DNA of 64,000 nt from an uncultured Asticcacaulis sp. (lineage in GTDB: Bacteria > Pseudomonadota > Alphaproteobacteria > Caulobacterales > Caulobacteraceae): NCBI GenBank assembly GCA_936940865.1, contig CAKZJB010000051.1:62001-126000 (forward strand), given 5' to 3'. The notes beneath the pieces were generated by a model. The model was not told the origin of the DNA and searched no databases. It saw only the letters and a list, made by a program, of their open reading frames with translations. Every line of letters starts with the position of its first letter. Positions within the stretch are counted from its first letter, which is position 1. A program made the translations under genes and the position numbers. This document shows positions 35,636-42,397 of this stretch, piece by piece.

Positions 35636-35664
35636 TTGACGACGCGCCCGCGCCTGTGGCATCA
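35636..35664 (+). promoter_or_regulatory. Predicted tRNA promoter
   Basis: TTGACG and GCATCA are separated by 17 bp and end 11 bp upstream of the mature tRNA 5' end. The -35 is good and the -10 is poor. Confidence 0.5.
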
Positions 35665-35674
35665 GCGGAAGCAT

Positions 35675-35748
35675 GCGGGTGTAGCTCAATGGTAGAGCAG
35701 GAGCTTCCCAAGCTCACGACGAGGGTTCGATTCCCTTCACCCGCTCCA
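35675..35748 (+). tRNA. tRNA-Gly (CCC anticodon)
   Basis: A full cloverleaf can be drawn: acceptor GCGGGTG pairs with CACCCGC, followed by discriminator T and encoded CCA. The D-arm contains TAGCTCAATGGTAGAGC, and the T-arm contains GGGTTCGATTCCC. The anticodon loop TTCCCAA, closed by GAGC/GCTC, gives CCC. It is 74 nt including CCA. It is the last clearly host gene before the prophage. Confidence 0.95.
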
Positions 35749-35955
35749 AACTCCCCGGATTTCGAATATTTTTGACCGCGAAATGCGCCTGACGCGCGTA
35801 TTTCCGGCGCCATGGCATGCGGGCCGGAATCCCCTGGCGGGCGTATTGCTTCCAGGCCGGATCTGGCTGCGGCTCGGGCATTGCCTGTAACGGACATGGA
35901 CGCAACTTTGCTGCCGGTGTTAGGAGACACAAGGGTTTGGAGTGCCTGAGGTACC

Positions 35956-35995
35956 GGGATTATGCGGGACCAGGCGGGATTTCGTGGGACGGGGC
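35956..35995 (+). repeat. Four degenerate 10-bp tandem repeats
   Basis: GGGATTATGC, GGGACCAGGC, GGGATTTCGT and GGGACGGGGC follow each other exactly, starting at 35956, 35966, 35976 and 35986. They end in the 5' arm of a terminator. The roughly 240 bp between the tRNA and this array contain no credible gene. Confidence 0.5.
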
Positions 35996-36019
35996 CGTTG
36001 TTTCTCAACGGCTTTTTTT
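35994..36019 (+). terminator. Terminator downstream of the tRNA region
   Basis: GCCGTTG, a 5-nt loop, CAACGGC and seven T residues form a textbook rho-independent terminator. From here to 36122 I see no gene. Confidence 0.85.
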
Positions 36020-36122
36020 GTGGCTCGGCCGCGGGCGGCGTCCAAAAGCTGTGTCTAGAGTCATCGGCATTTTAGACGGTCGACGCCTGTGGCGTGTGTC
36101 GCCAGAGGCGGTCTAAGCCCGT

Positions 36123-36178
36123 GGCCTTTAATGAGGCCTTAAGCGGGCTCCAGGATGGGCTTAACGAGGGGCTTAAGC
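36123..36178 (+). repeat. Phased GGGCTTAA-type repeats near the prophage left end
   Basis: Five units of a GG(C/G)CTTAA-type motif begin at 36123, 36135, 36146, 36157 and 36168, that is every 11-12 bp. Two contain CTTAAG (36138, 36172). No ORF explains them. A near-copy of the last two units lies in the portal gene at 55200-55229. Confidence 0.5.
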
Positions 36179-36272
36179 CTTGTCGGCTTTGGGATCGGGT
36201 TTGGACTTCAGGGGCCATGGCGGGCGTTTCTACCGGCGGTGCGGTGGCCGGCATTTGCTGGCGACGACATGG

Positions 36273-36398
36273 CGAACTGACCGGATAGGTCGGTCAGTTC
36301 GGGATTTCTCCGGTCAGTTTCGCAACCGGCCAAAAAATAAGGGGAACACATAATTTAATGTGCTCCCCGTTTCGGATAACGGCGGTCGAACTGACCGG
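36273..36398. repeat. Four copies of CGAACTGACCGG in alternating orientation
   Basis: Copies lie at 36273-36284 (+), 36290-36301 (-), 36310-36322 (-, one inserted T) and 36387-36398 (+). The first two form a hairpin with a 10-bp stem; the outer two flank the terminator at 36332-36368. They are candidates for end-binding sites of the Mu-type transposase or for a palindromic repeat element. Confidence 0.5.
36332..36368 (-). terminator. Terminator of the 36.4-kb gene
   Basis: On the minus strand CGGGGAGCACAT ... ATGTGTTCCCC forms a stem with one mismatch, followed by TTATTTTTT. It lies 41 bp beyond the stop of the leftward gene. Confidence 0.8.
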
Positions 36399-36408
36399 AA
36401 ATTTTCGG

Positions 36409-37032
36409 CTATCGCAGCGCCACCTGGCAGAGGGCCGGCGCCCGGTTGGCTGGGTTAGCGCACCAGGACAGGACGGCGTTTCGACCGACCAGGTCGAGCT
36501 TCGCCGCCTGGACCAGGTTGAGCGCCTCAGCGTTGGTCAGATTGTCCCATTGCGCATTTTTGAAGTCGCTGGCCTGGAAGCCCAGGACCAGGGCCTGCGA
36601 TGTAAGCTGGTGGCCCAGCCTGTCCTTCTCCAAGGCGTCGAAGTGGATGACAATCTTTGTGGCATTCCCAACTTCCGGCGCACCTTTTCCGATCGCAGTT
36701 CCGATCTTGTGAACCATCGCGCCGGCGGAGTTCACCAAGTCGGTCTCATTCGCGGGGTTCATGTCATGGACATGGATCTGCAGCACGCCGTCCGCGACAT
36801 GGACATTATAGATGGAAGGGTCGGCATTCACGATGCTCGGAGGCTTGGCCGCTTCAGCTGCAGCAGAGGCAGAATATGAAGCATCCTTGGCAGCCTGGGT
36901 AGCGGCGGCATCATGCGATTCCTCCCGGTTGGCAGCGAAGGAAATTACGATCGCCAGGGCCAAAACAGCCATTGACCCGAAAAGGAAATATTTTCCGATC
37001 TTGCGACCGGTGGGCGTCGTCGTGGTTTCCAT
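36409..37032 (-). CDS. Membrane-anchored protein of unknown function
   Basis: A 207-residue protein with a short basic N-terminus (TGRKIGKYF), one transmembrane helix (about 15-33, LFGSMAVLALAIVISFA) and an exported domain. The domain has an Ala/Ser-rich linker and IVNADPSIYNVHVADGVLQI. Two cysteines lie near the C-terminus (SWCANPANRAPALCQV). It has a strong GGAGGGG ribosome-binding site and its own terminator. It may be a moron gene at the left end of the prophage or the last host gene; its boundary position makes this undecidable here. Confidence 0.72.
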   Translation of the reverse strand: METTTTPTGRKIGKYFLFGSMAVLALAIVISFAANREESHDAAATQAAKDASYSASAAAEAAKPPSIVNADPSIYNVHVADGVLQIHVHDMNPANETDLVNSAGAMVHKIGTAIGKGAPEVGNATKIVIHFDALEKDRLGHQLTSQALVLGFQASDFKNAQWDNLTNAEALNLVQAAKLDLVGRNAVLSWCANPANRAPALCQVALR

Positions 37033-37179
37033 AAAAGCCCCTCCAATGCCTCTTAATATGCGTTAACCCATGGCACCCGTAAAGCGGGCGTGACGATTTC
37101 GTTAAGAAGCCCCTCTTGACAGGATGCGTAAAACTAGAACAAAAAGAGAACATCTGGGATCGGGCATAAGGAGGTTAGA

Positions 37180-37461
37180 ATGGCCGAACAGTTGAGACGC
37201 GTTGCAGAAGCACATGAATTTATTGATGAAAGACCGAGTGAAGAGGCCGGGCGGTATGTTCCGCTTCGGAAATTTCCCGGTACTGCGTCAATCAGGGGAC
37301 GGTGTTGCGACTGCGGTCTGGAACAGACTCACACAATCGGGGCGCTGCTCAAGTCGGGCATCAGTCCGATGACGACCGTCAATAACCTGGAGCGGACGGA
37401 AAAGTGTCTGCGCATGGGCTGCGGCGGTGATATGCAGTTCGACATTGAAATACCGGAATAG
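37180..37461 (+). CDS. Small zinc-ribbon-like protein
   Basis: A 93-residue protein with a very strong AAGGAGG ribosome-binding site and a TTGACA at 37116-37121 upstream. A possible zinc site is formed by RGRCCDCG (about 46-53) and KCLRMGCGG (about 76-84). It is convergent with the repressor gene. Nothing resembling it is known to me in Mu. It may be a small phage or host regulator. Confidence 0.65.
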   Translation: MAEQLRRVAEAHEFIDERPSEEAGRYVPLRKFPGTASIRGRCCDCGLEQTHTIGALLKSGISPMTTVNNLERTEKCLRMGCGGDMQFDIEIPE

Positions 37462-37476
37462 CACCGGCGGGCGGGC

Positions 37477-38148
37477 CTACAGGATAGTGCCCGCCCATAA
37501 CGCCCGGCCAAGAACCTCGAAGTGTTGCATGACTTCGCCTTCAAGGCGCTCGGGCGCATAGATCGGATTCTCGGAGATGGCTTCCACGCCGCCCAGGCCG
37601 ATCGGGCGAAGCCGCTTGATGCGCAGCTGGTCGCCGAGGCGGAACGCATAGATGCCCTCGGTGAGGCGGTTATCCTTCTTATCGCTTAAGCAGATCAGCA
37701 CGCGGGCGCCATCCGAGATCCGCGGCATCATCGAATCGCCTTCAGCCTGAACGACGCCGAGTCCCTCAGCACTGGACAAGCCCAGGCTCCGCAAAAAGGC
37801 GCCATCGACCGGCATTTCTCCGATGCGCTTTTCACGTTCCAGGAAGGTGCCGCTGCCAGCAGCCAGGCGCACGTCATAGATTGGAATTCGAAACTGATCT
37901 CCGTCGTTCGAAGCGGGCGAATCACCTTTCCCCAAAATGAGCCAATCCATGCTCGATCGTGTAGCCTCGCATATACGAGCGACTACATCCACACTCGGAT
38001 TCAGCTCCTCTCGACCCGCCAAATACTTATTCAAAACGGACAGGCTAATGCCTGCGCGGTCGGCAAAATGTCCTAATTTTTCAGGGTGTATAAGGTCGCG
38101 CAGGCGCGTCGAAAATCCGGAAGGATCGAATAGGCGTTCACTGTCCAT
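37477..38148 (-). CDS. Phage repressor with S24 (LexA/CI-like) autoproteolysis domain
   Basis: Predicted lysogeny repressor in the position of Mu c, transcribed leftward and divergent from ner. Residues about 20-70 are an Xre-type helix-turn-helix (LGHFADRAGISLSVLNKYLAG). Residues 88-223 form an S24 peptidase domain with a candidate Ala-Gly cleavage site at 98-99 (RLAAGSG), Ser139 in EGDSMMP and Lys178 in RIKRLRP. That layout allows RecA-dependent self-cleavage, unlike Mu c. The start at 38148 gives 223 residues; upstream in-frame Met codons fall within the operator cluster. The gene overlaps a TTCGTGCA operator-like sequence at its start. Confidence 0.88.
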   Translation of the reverse strand: MDSERLFDPSGFSTRLRDLIHPEKLGHFADRAGISLSVLNKYLAGREELNPSVDVVARICEATRSSMDWLILGKGDSPASNDGDQFRIPIYDVRLAAGSGTFLEREKRIGEMPVDGAFLRSLGLSSAEGLGVVQAEGDSMMPRISDGARVLICLSDKKDNRLTEGIYAFRLGDQLRIKRLRPIGLGGVEAISENPIYAPERLEGEVMQHFEVLGRALWAGTIL

Positions 38149-38560
38149 GTTCGTGCATGGCCCGACTTGCAATAAGTTCACGTTCGTGTACATTGTCATT
38201 CTCATTCGTGAACAATGCGATGTATGATCATGAGCGCCGCGAGACGCAAAGCTAAGCAAGACTGGCCCGCCTTAAAGATACGGTACGAAATCCACCGCAC
38301 CGGTGTAACACTGACTGAACTCGCCGTTAAAAACGGCTTGTCTGAAAGTGCATGCAGGAAGGCGCTTACCTCGGCGACGCCGCGCGCAGATCAGGTCATC
38401 GCTGACCAGTTGGGCAAATCCCTTCATGAGCTGTGGCCGAGCCGCTACGACGAGCAAAACCGGCGCGTTATAATTCACGTTCGTGAAAATCGTACCCGCG
38501 ATTGTGCACGTTCGCAACGTCTATCGGAGGCGTGCGAATAAACATGTCTACGAACGTGGA
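38147..38560. promoter_or_regulatory. Cluster of six phage operator-like repeats and the early promoter
   Basis: A CACGTTCGTG-type motif occurs at 38147-38158, 38179-38191, 38203-38213, 38476-38487 (TTCACGTTCGTGAA with flanks), 38505-38518 and, inverted, 38549-38560. Three copies lie between the divergent repressor and ner starts; three lie at the ner/parB junction. A rightward promoter candidate, TTGCAA (38167) - 16 bp - TACATT (38189), overlaps the second copy. The repressor and Ner are the expected readers. Confidence 0.7.
38230..38541 (+). CDS. ner: Ner-like transcriptional regulator
   Basis: Cro-like DNA-binding protein of the Mu Ner family, which shuts down early and repressor transcription. 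WPALKIRYEIHRTGVTLTEL, the recognition region NGLSESACRKALT, and HELWPSRYD match the Ner fold and its C-terminal WPSRY landmark. About 30 extra residues follow and are encoded over operator-like DNA, so they may be of little functional weight. Three ATGs (38215, 38224, 38230) are possible and none has a clear ribosome-binding site; 38230 gives the Ner-like N-terminus. Confidence 0.85.
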   Translation: MSAARRKAKQDWPALKIRYEIHRTGVTLTELAVKNGLSESACRKALTSATPRADQVIADQLGKSLHELWPSRYDEQNRRVIIHVRENRTRDCARSQRLSEACE

Positions 38561-39482
38561 TACGCCGTTGACCGTGCAGGGCAATTCGGCCCCCGCCGCC
38601 TCCGAAAATACCTTTGCTCCGCTAAGCATTCTCGCCGTAAGCGAGATCGATGACAGCGGCCGGCTTCGCCCGGTCGATGCGGTCGCGGCGCAGGGTATTG
38701 CCGCTAGCATGGCGCGCGACGGCTTGTTGAACCCGATCGACGTCTGCCAGTTGCCCGGTAAGAAAGGGTTCCGTCTCGTCGCCGGCGGTCATCGCCTGGC
38801 CGCAGCCCGTATGCTGGGCTGGACAGAAATCCCAGCCTTCATCCGCTCGGCCAATGCGCTTGATCGCAAGGCGCGCGAGATCGCGGAGAACTTCTACAAG
38901 GCGGATATGAGCCCCATCGACCAGGCGCGCTTTATCGCGGAACTGATCGAGACGGAAAAGGCGCGCCTTGGCATCGCCCCGGAAAAAGACGGGCGGCAGG
39001 ACAACAAGCGCGGCGGAAAAGTCGATAAAAAACAACTGTCTGATGATTTATGCACTTTGCATAAATCAATCGGGTTGCAGGAGGCCGTTGCTACTCGGCT
39101 CGGGCTCAATCAGTCCTCCGTTAGCCGTCACCTCGCCCTCAACGGTATCGCGGCGTCGCTCCTGGAGCGCGTCCGCGTCCTTCCGATCGGCGACAATGCG
39201 TCGGCCTTGCGGAAGCTGGCCGGGCTCGATGTCAAGAAGCAGGAGCGGGTTGTCTCGCTGCTGGAGGAAGGCGCAGCCAAGACAGTCCCGGCGGCGCTGG
39301 GCATCATCGAAAAGAAGCCCCCGGTCGATGCAGCTAAGAAGCGCCTGAGCGCCTTCACCGATGCCTATAGCCGCATGTCCAAGCGCGAACAGCGGGACGC
39401 GCTGCGCGTCCTCAGCCGGATGCTGCCGGCTGGCGTGATCGAGATCGTCTTCGACGACGAAGTCAAGGTGGCTGCAGAATGA
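38544..39482 (+). CDS. ParB-like nuclease/partition-domain protein
   Basis: A 312-residue ParB/Spo0J-type protein. The N-terminal ParB domain contains LRPVDAVAAQGIAASMARDGLLNPI and the nucleotide-binding box GGHRLAAARMLGW. A central helix-turn-helix follows (VATRLGLNQSSVSRHLALN), then a helical C-terminus. ATG 38544 lies 13 nt after a GGAGG and 2 bp after ner. Mu has no such gene. Without a ParA partner in the window, a role as early transcription or DNA-replication factor is as likely as partition. The last bases overlap the next start (ATGA). Confidence 0.87.
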   Translation: MSTNVDTPLTVQGNSAPAASENTFAPLSILAVSEIDDSGRLRPVDAVAAQGIAASMARDGLLNPIDVCQLPGKKGFRLVAGGHRLAAARMLGWTEIPAFIRSANALDRKAREIAENFYKADMSPIDQARFIAELIETEKARLGIAPEKDGRQDNKRGGKVDKKQLSDDLCTLHKSIGLQEAVATRLGLNQSSVSRHLALNGIAASLLERVRVLPIGDNASALRKLAGLDVKKQERVVSLLEEGAAKTVPAALGIIEKKPPVDAAKKRLSAFTDAYSRMSKREQRDALRVLSRMLPAGVIEIVFDDEVKVAAE

Positions 39483-40318
39483 CCCGCCGCGCTCAACGCA
39501 CTGAAACGCTCCGCCACGAGCAGCTGCTCGATCGGCTCGATCTCTTGACCGAAACCATGGCGGACGTCCTAGACGGAGCGTTGCGCCTGGCTGCCCACCC
39601 GCTGGTCGTCACAGACCTCGGCGCTGCGGATGACTCGCGGCTGAAGGCGGCATTGGACCATCTGACGGAGGCGCTCGACGCCGAAAAGATGTCGAACGCA
39701 CAGCTGTTCTCAGCCATGTACGCCCAGGAACAACGGGCTGAAATGTACAGGTCTGGACTACGCCGAGCCGTGGCCATGATCCGGCGCCAGCGCGCAGAGT
39801 TCCTGACAAGTCGTTGCCGTTATAGCGAACTCGTGGATGCCTTTGGCGGCCAGGTGGCCGATTTGAAGGCACAGCTTGCGGCCGTTTCCACGACGCGGCA
39901 CCTAGAAACCATCTCCTCGCTTCGCACCGACGTGGGCCGTCTCACCCAAGAACTGGCCCACGAACGCGCCACCGTGGAGACGCTACGGCAGCAGCTGAAG
40001 GCGGAGCAGGCCGAGGCTGCCAGTCTGCGGACCGACCTGCGCCGCGCGGCGCAGGCGCAAGTGTTTTCCGAAGTCGCCACGTCGTCGAACAGCCGCGAAG
40101 CCGTGCTGAAGGCCGCTGTCGAAAAACAGAAAGACGCGCGGACCGAAGGTCAAGTCCGCCAGTACGGCAATAACGTCAGGGCTCTTTGGAGCCAGGGCAT
40201 CATGCCGGCCGAAATTGCCCGCAGGGTCAATCGGGATCTCGGTCTGAGCAAGAGTGCGTTGTCGTCCTATGACGTGACGCGGATGGCCGCGGCGATGGGC
40301 CTGGGAGCGCAAGCATGA
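39479..40318 (+). CDS. Coiled-coil protein with C-terminal helix-turn-helix
   Basis: A 279-residue early phage protein. Residues about 100-205 are strongly heptad-like (LKAQLAAVSTTRHLETISSL, LRQQLKAEQAEAASLRTDL), suggesting a dimeric rod. The C-terminal 50 residues (GQVRQYGNNVRALWSQGIMP, then AEIARRVN) resemble a resolvase-type helix-turn-helix. It overlaps both neighbours by four bases, so translation is coupled with the ParB-like gene and the methyltransferase. No family can be named; a DNA-bridging or replication accessory role is speculative. Confidence 0.75.
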   Translation: MTRRAQRTETLRHEQLLDRLDLLTETMADVLDGALRLAAHPLVVTDLGAADDSRLKAALDHLTEALDAEKMSNAQLFSAMYAQEQRAEMYRSGLRRAVAMIRRQRAEFLTSRCRYSELVDAFGGQVADLKAQLAAVSTTRHLETISSLRTDVGRLTQELAHERATVETLRQQLKAEQAEAASLRTDLRRAAQAQVFSEVATSSNSREAVLKAAVEKQKDARTEGQVRQYGNNVRALWSQGIMPAEIARRVNRDLGLSKSALSSYDVTRMAAAMGLGAQA

Positions 40319-41040
40319 CCGCGCCCGGCCGCCACAAGCTCCATACCCAGGAAGGCAAAAACCGCCAGTTCAAGGCGGATCATGGCCAGATGATCCTCGT
40401 TGACCTAAGCGCCCAGGAGAAGGCGCAGCGCGCGCTTTACAAGACGCTGAACTTCTTCCCGACGCCGCCCTGGGCGACGCGGGCCATCGTCGAAATGATC
40501 CCGGAACTCCGGGACAATATCGACGACCTGGACATCCTGGAGCCGGCGGCGGGTCGTGGCCACATTGTCGATACGCTGCTGGCGAAGGGCGCCAACGTCT
40601 ACGCCATCGATATCCACGACTACGGCATGGGCTATATCCAGGACGATTTCCTGACGGCCCGTTTCCACACGCCATTCGACTGGGTCGTCATGAACCCGCC
40701 GTTCTCCGAGGACTCGGATCGGCCAGGAAAGCCGACCATCGCAGACAAGTTCATAGCCAAGGCCCTGACCCTGGCCCCGAACGTGCTGGTCTTCGCGCGC
40801 CTCGGCTTCATGACCCCGGTCGGCCGGTACAAGCTGATCACCGATCACTGCGACGCCATCTATGTTTTCTGCGAGCGCGTGCCGATCGCGCTGGGCCGGA
40901 TCAGCAAGAAGTCGGGCGCCACCGACTATGCCTGGTACCATTTCAAGCGCGATGCCGACCCGTTGTCGCACCCGGCGACCATTCTTATTCCGCCGGGCAC
41001 GCGCGCTCGCCTGACCATGCCGGGAGATAACCGGCGATGA
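40315..41040 (+). CDS. Class I DNA adenine methyltransferase-like protein
   Basis: A 241-residue SAM-dependent methyltransferase. Motif I is LEPAAGRGH (75-83) and motif IV is NPPF (127-130), the catalytic signature of N6-adenine or N4-cytosine enzymes. FFPTPPWATRAIVEMI upstream of motif I is typical of phage DNA MTases of the YhdJ/Dam-like type. No restriction partner lies nearby, so it is probably an orphan used for self-protection or control. It sits in the early region before transposase A, where Mu has no methyltransferase. Confidence 0.88.
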   Translation: MTAPGRHKLHTQEGKNRQFKADHGQMILVDLSAQEKAQRALYKTLNFFPTPPWATRAIVEMIPELRDNIDDLDILEPAAGRGHIVDTLLAKGANVYAIDIHDYGMGYIQDDFLTARFHTPFDWVVMNPPFSEDSDRPGKPTIADKFIAKALTLAPNVLVFARLGFMTPVGRYKLITDHCDAIYVFCERVPIALGRISKKSGATDYAWYHFKRDADPLSHPATILIPPGTRARLTMPGDNRR

Positions 41041-41273
41041 TCCTAGACGTCCACCAATTCGACCTGTTGACCGCTATCGCCGGCAATCCGGATGCGCTGA
41101 TGGCCAGCGCGTTGCCGGACCATATCGCGGGCCCGGCCATGCGACGGCTTATCAGCCTCCGTGTCATCGTGCCAGCATCCGCGCCGACGGGGTGGTCAGT
41201 CACGCAATTCGGCCAGGATCTGATCAAACTCTACTTACCGATCGTGGCGATGGCGGAGGCCCGCTATGCGTAA
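41037..41273 (+). CDS. Small early phage protein, unknown
   Basis: A 78-residue protein coupled to the methyltransferase by an ATGA overlap and to the next gene by an 8-bp overlap. The order helix-helix-basic helix (MRRLISLRVIVPAS) followed by GWSVTQFGQDLIKLYLP is compatible with a small winged helix. No family is recognised. Confidence 0.65.
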   Translation: MILDVHQFDLLTAIAGNPDALMASALPDHIAGPAMRRLISLRVIVPASAPTGWSVTQFGQDLIKLYLPIVAMAEARYA

Positions 41274-41760
41274 GCGCCGCCCCGCCTTTGATCCCAACCA
41301 GGGCATGTTTCATTTCGAGGCGCCGATCCTGCGCGCGCCCGAAGTCCGCCAGATCCCGCACGTCGAAGGCCAGTTGGAAGGCCTGGACCGGCGCGTCGCG
41401 TCGGCGGTCGGGCATATCCTGGCCGAGGCCAGCCGGGCCGGCCGGACGCGCTACGACGTCGCCGGCGGCGTCTCCGAACTGCTGGGCGACGACGTGTCGA
41501 AGATGATGCTGGACGCCTATGCCAGCGAGTCGCGCGAAGGCCATAACATCAGCTTCGGGCGGTTCCTCGCCCTGGTTGCGGATACTCATTCGTACGGCGT
41601 GCTGAACGCCCTGCTGGCCGAGATCGGCGCGACTATCGTCGTCGGCGAAGAGATCGCCACCGTCGAACTGGGCCACGTCCAGGCACAGATGCGCGACTTG
41701 AAGGTCCGTGAGCAGCAGCTGCTGAAGGTGGTCAAGCCGATCACACGAGGTGGCGAATGA
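41266..41760 (+). CDS. Early phage protein, unknown
   Basis: A 164-residue, mostly helical protein starting RKRRPAFDPNQGMFHFEAP, with a long helical region (RRVASAVGHILAEASRAGR) and a C-terminal amphipathic helix (VQAQMRDLKVREQQLLKVV). It is coupled to both neighbours. It belongs to the block of small genes that separates ner from transposase A in this phage; no function can be assigned. Confidence 0.7.
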   Translation: MRKRRPAFDPNQGMFHFEAPILRAPEVRQIPHVEGQLEGLDRRVASAVGHILAEASRAGRTRYDVAGGVSELLGDDVSKMMLDAYASESREGHNISFGRFLALVADTHSYGVLNALLAEIGATIVVGEEIATVELGHVQAQMRDLKVREQQLLKVVKPITRGGE

Positions 41761-42059
41761 CAAAGGTCTATCGCTCCGAAATGGACTTCCAGGGCATTCC
41801 TTGCGCCCTGGTCCTGATGTTCACCGAGACGGGCCGCTTCGACGCGTTCCGGCTCGACCCGCAGATCACGCTTGGCGGCTGGGCTGAAATGACCCTCCGC
41901 CGCACCTGTCACATCTTCACCCGGAACATACGCGCCTGCCTCCGCAGCGGCATCTCGGCCGCGACGATGGCTGCCGAATGCCCCGAAGGCACCCCGGAGA
42001 AGACGATCCTGTCGGCGATCGCATTGGTCGACGCCAATCCCGATGGAGTCGCGCAATGA
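41757..42059 (+). CDS. Small early phage protein, unknown
   Basis: A 100-residue protein, coupled by four-base overlaps at both ends. The N-terminal half looks beta-rich (EMDFQGIPCALVLMFTETGR) and the C-terminal half helical (IRACLRSGISAATMAAECPE). No similarity is recognised. Confidence 0.65.
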   Translation: MTKVYRSEMDFQGIPCALVLMFTETGRFDAFRLDPQITLGGWAEMTLRRTCHIFTRNIRACLRSGISAATMAAECPEGTPEKTILSAIALVDANPDGVAQ

Positions 42060-42397
42060 CCGCCGTCCATTACATCGATATCGCAGCCCCGATCGATGCC
42101 CGAGTTGAAGTCTACCTGGAAGACAGCGGGCGGGTTGCCGGGATCGTCACCCATCCCTTCGGCGCAACGTCGATTGAGCAGCACATGGCCGTCCAGCGCG
42201 CCGCGATGTTCGCCACCTACCTGATCGGCAAGGCCGAAAGCCAGGGCAAGCTCAGCGAGGATGTCGTCCGCCACCTCAAAGCCCTGGGGGGATTTGACCT
42301 GGAATACGCGGTAGCCAAGGCGGTCATGGAGCTGCAGGCGACCGTGATCGCCGCGGCGACCTCAAAACTCTTCACCACAAAACGGGGGGCTGCATGA
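42056..42397 (+). CDS. Small early phage protein, unknown
   Basis: A 113-residue protein. ATG 42056 is chosen because it forms an ATGA overlap with the preceding gene, the pattern used throughout this operon; a longer frame from 41978 lies over the neighbour. An acidic beta-rich N-terminus (IDARVEVYLEDSGRVAGIV) is followed by helices. It overlaps the transposase gene by four bases, so transposase translation is coupled to it. Confidence 0.65.
   Translation: MTAVHYIDIAAPIDARVEVYLEDSGRVAGIVTHPFGATSIEQHMAVQRAAMFATYLIGKAESQGKLSEDVVRHLKALGGFDLEYAVAKAVMELQATVIAAATSKLFTTKRGAA

Noticed and set aside
35622-36008. Leftward frame of 128 codons across the tRNA-Gly gene, containing GEGNRTLVVSLGSSCSTIELHP
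   Set aside because: This peptide is the well-known artefact of translating a tRNA gene on the opposite strand; nothing else in the frame looks protein-like.
36050-36070. TGTGTCTAGAGTC as the exact left terminus of the prophage
   Set aside because: It begins with TG as Mu ends do, but without the right end and the 5-bp target duplication the choice is arbitrary.
35817-36116. Rightward 99-codon frame downstream of the tRNA
   Set aside because: It runs through the tandem repeats and the terminator, has no ribosome-binding site and has an irregular composition.
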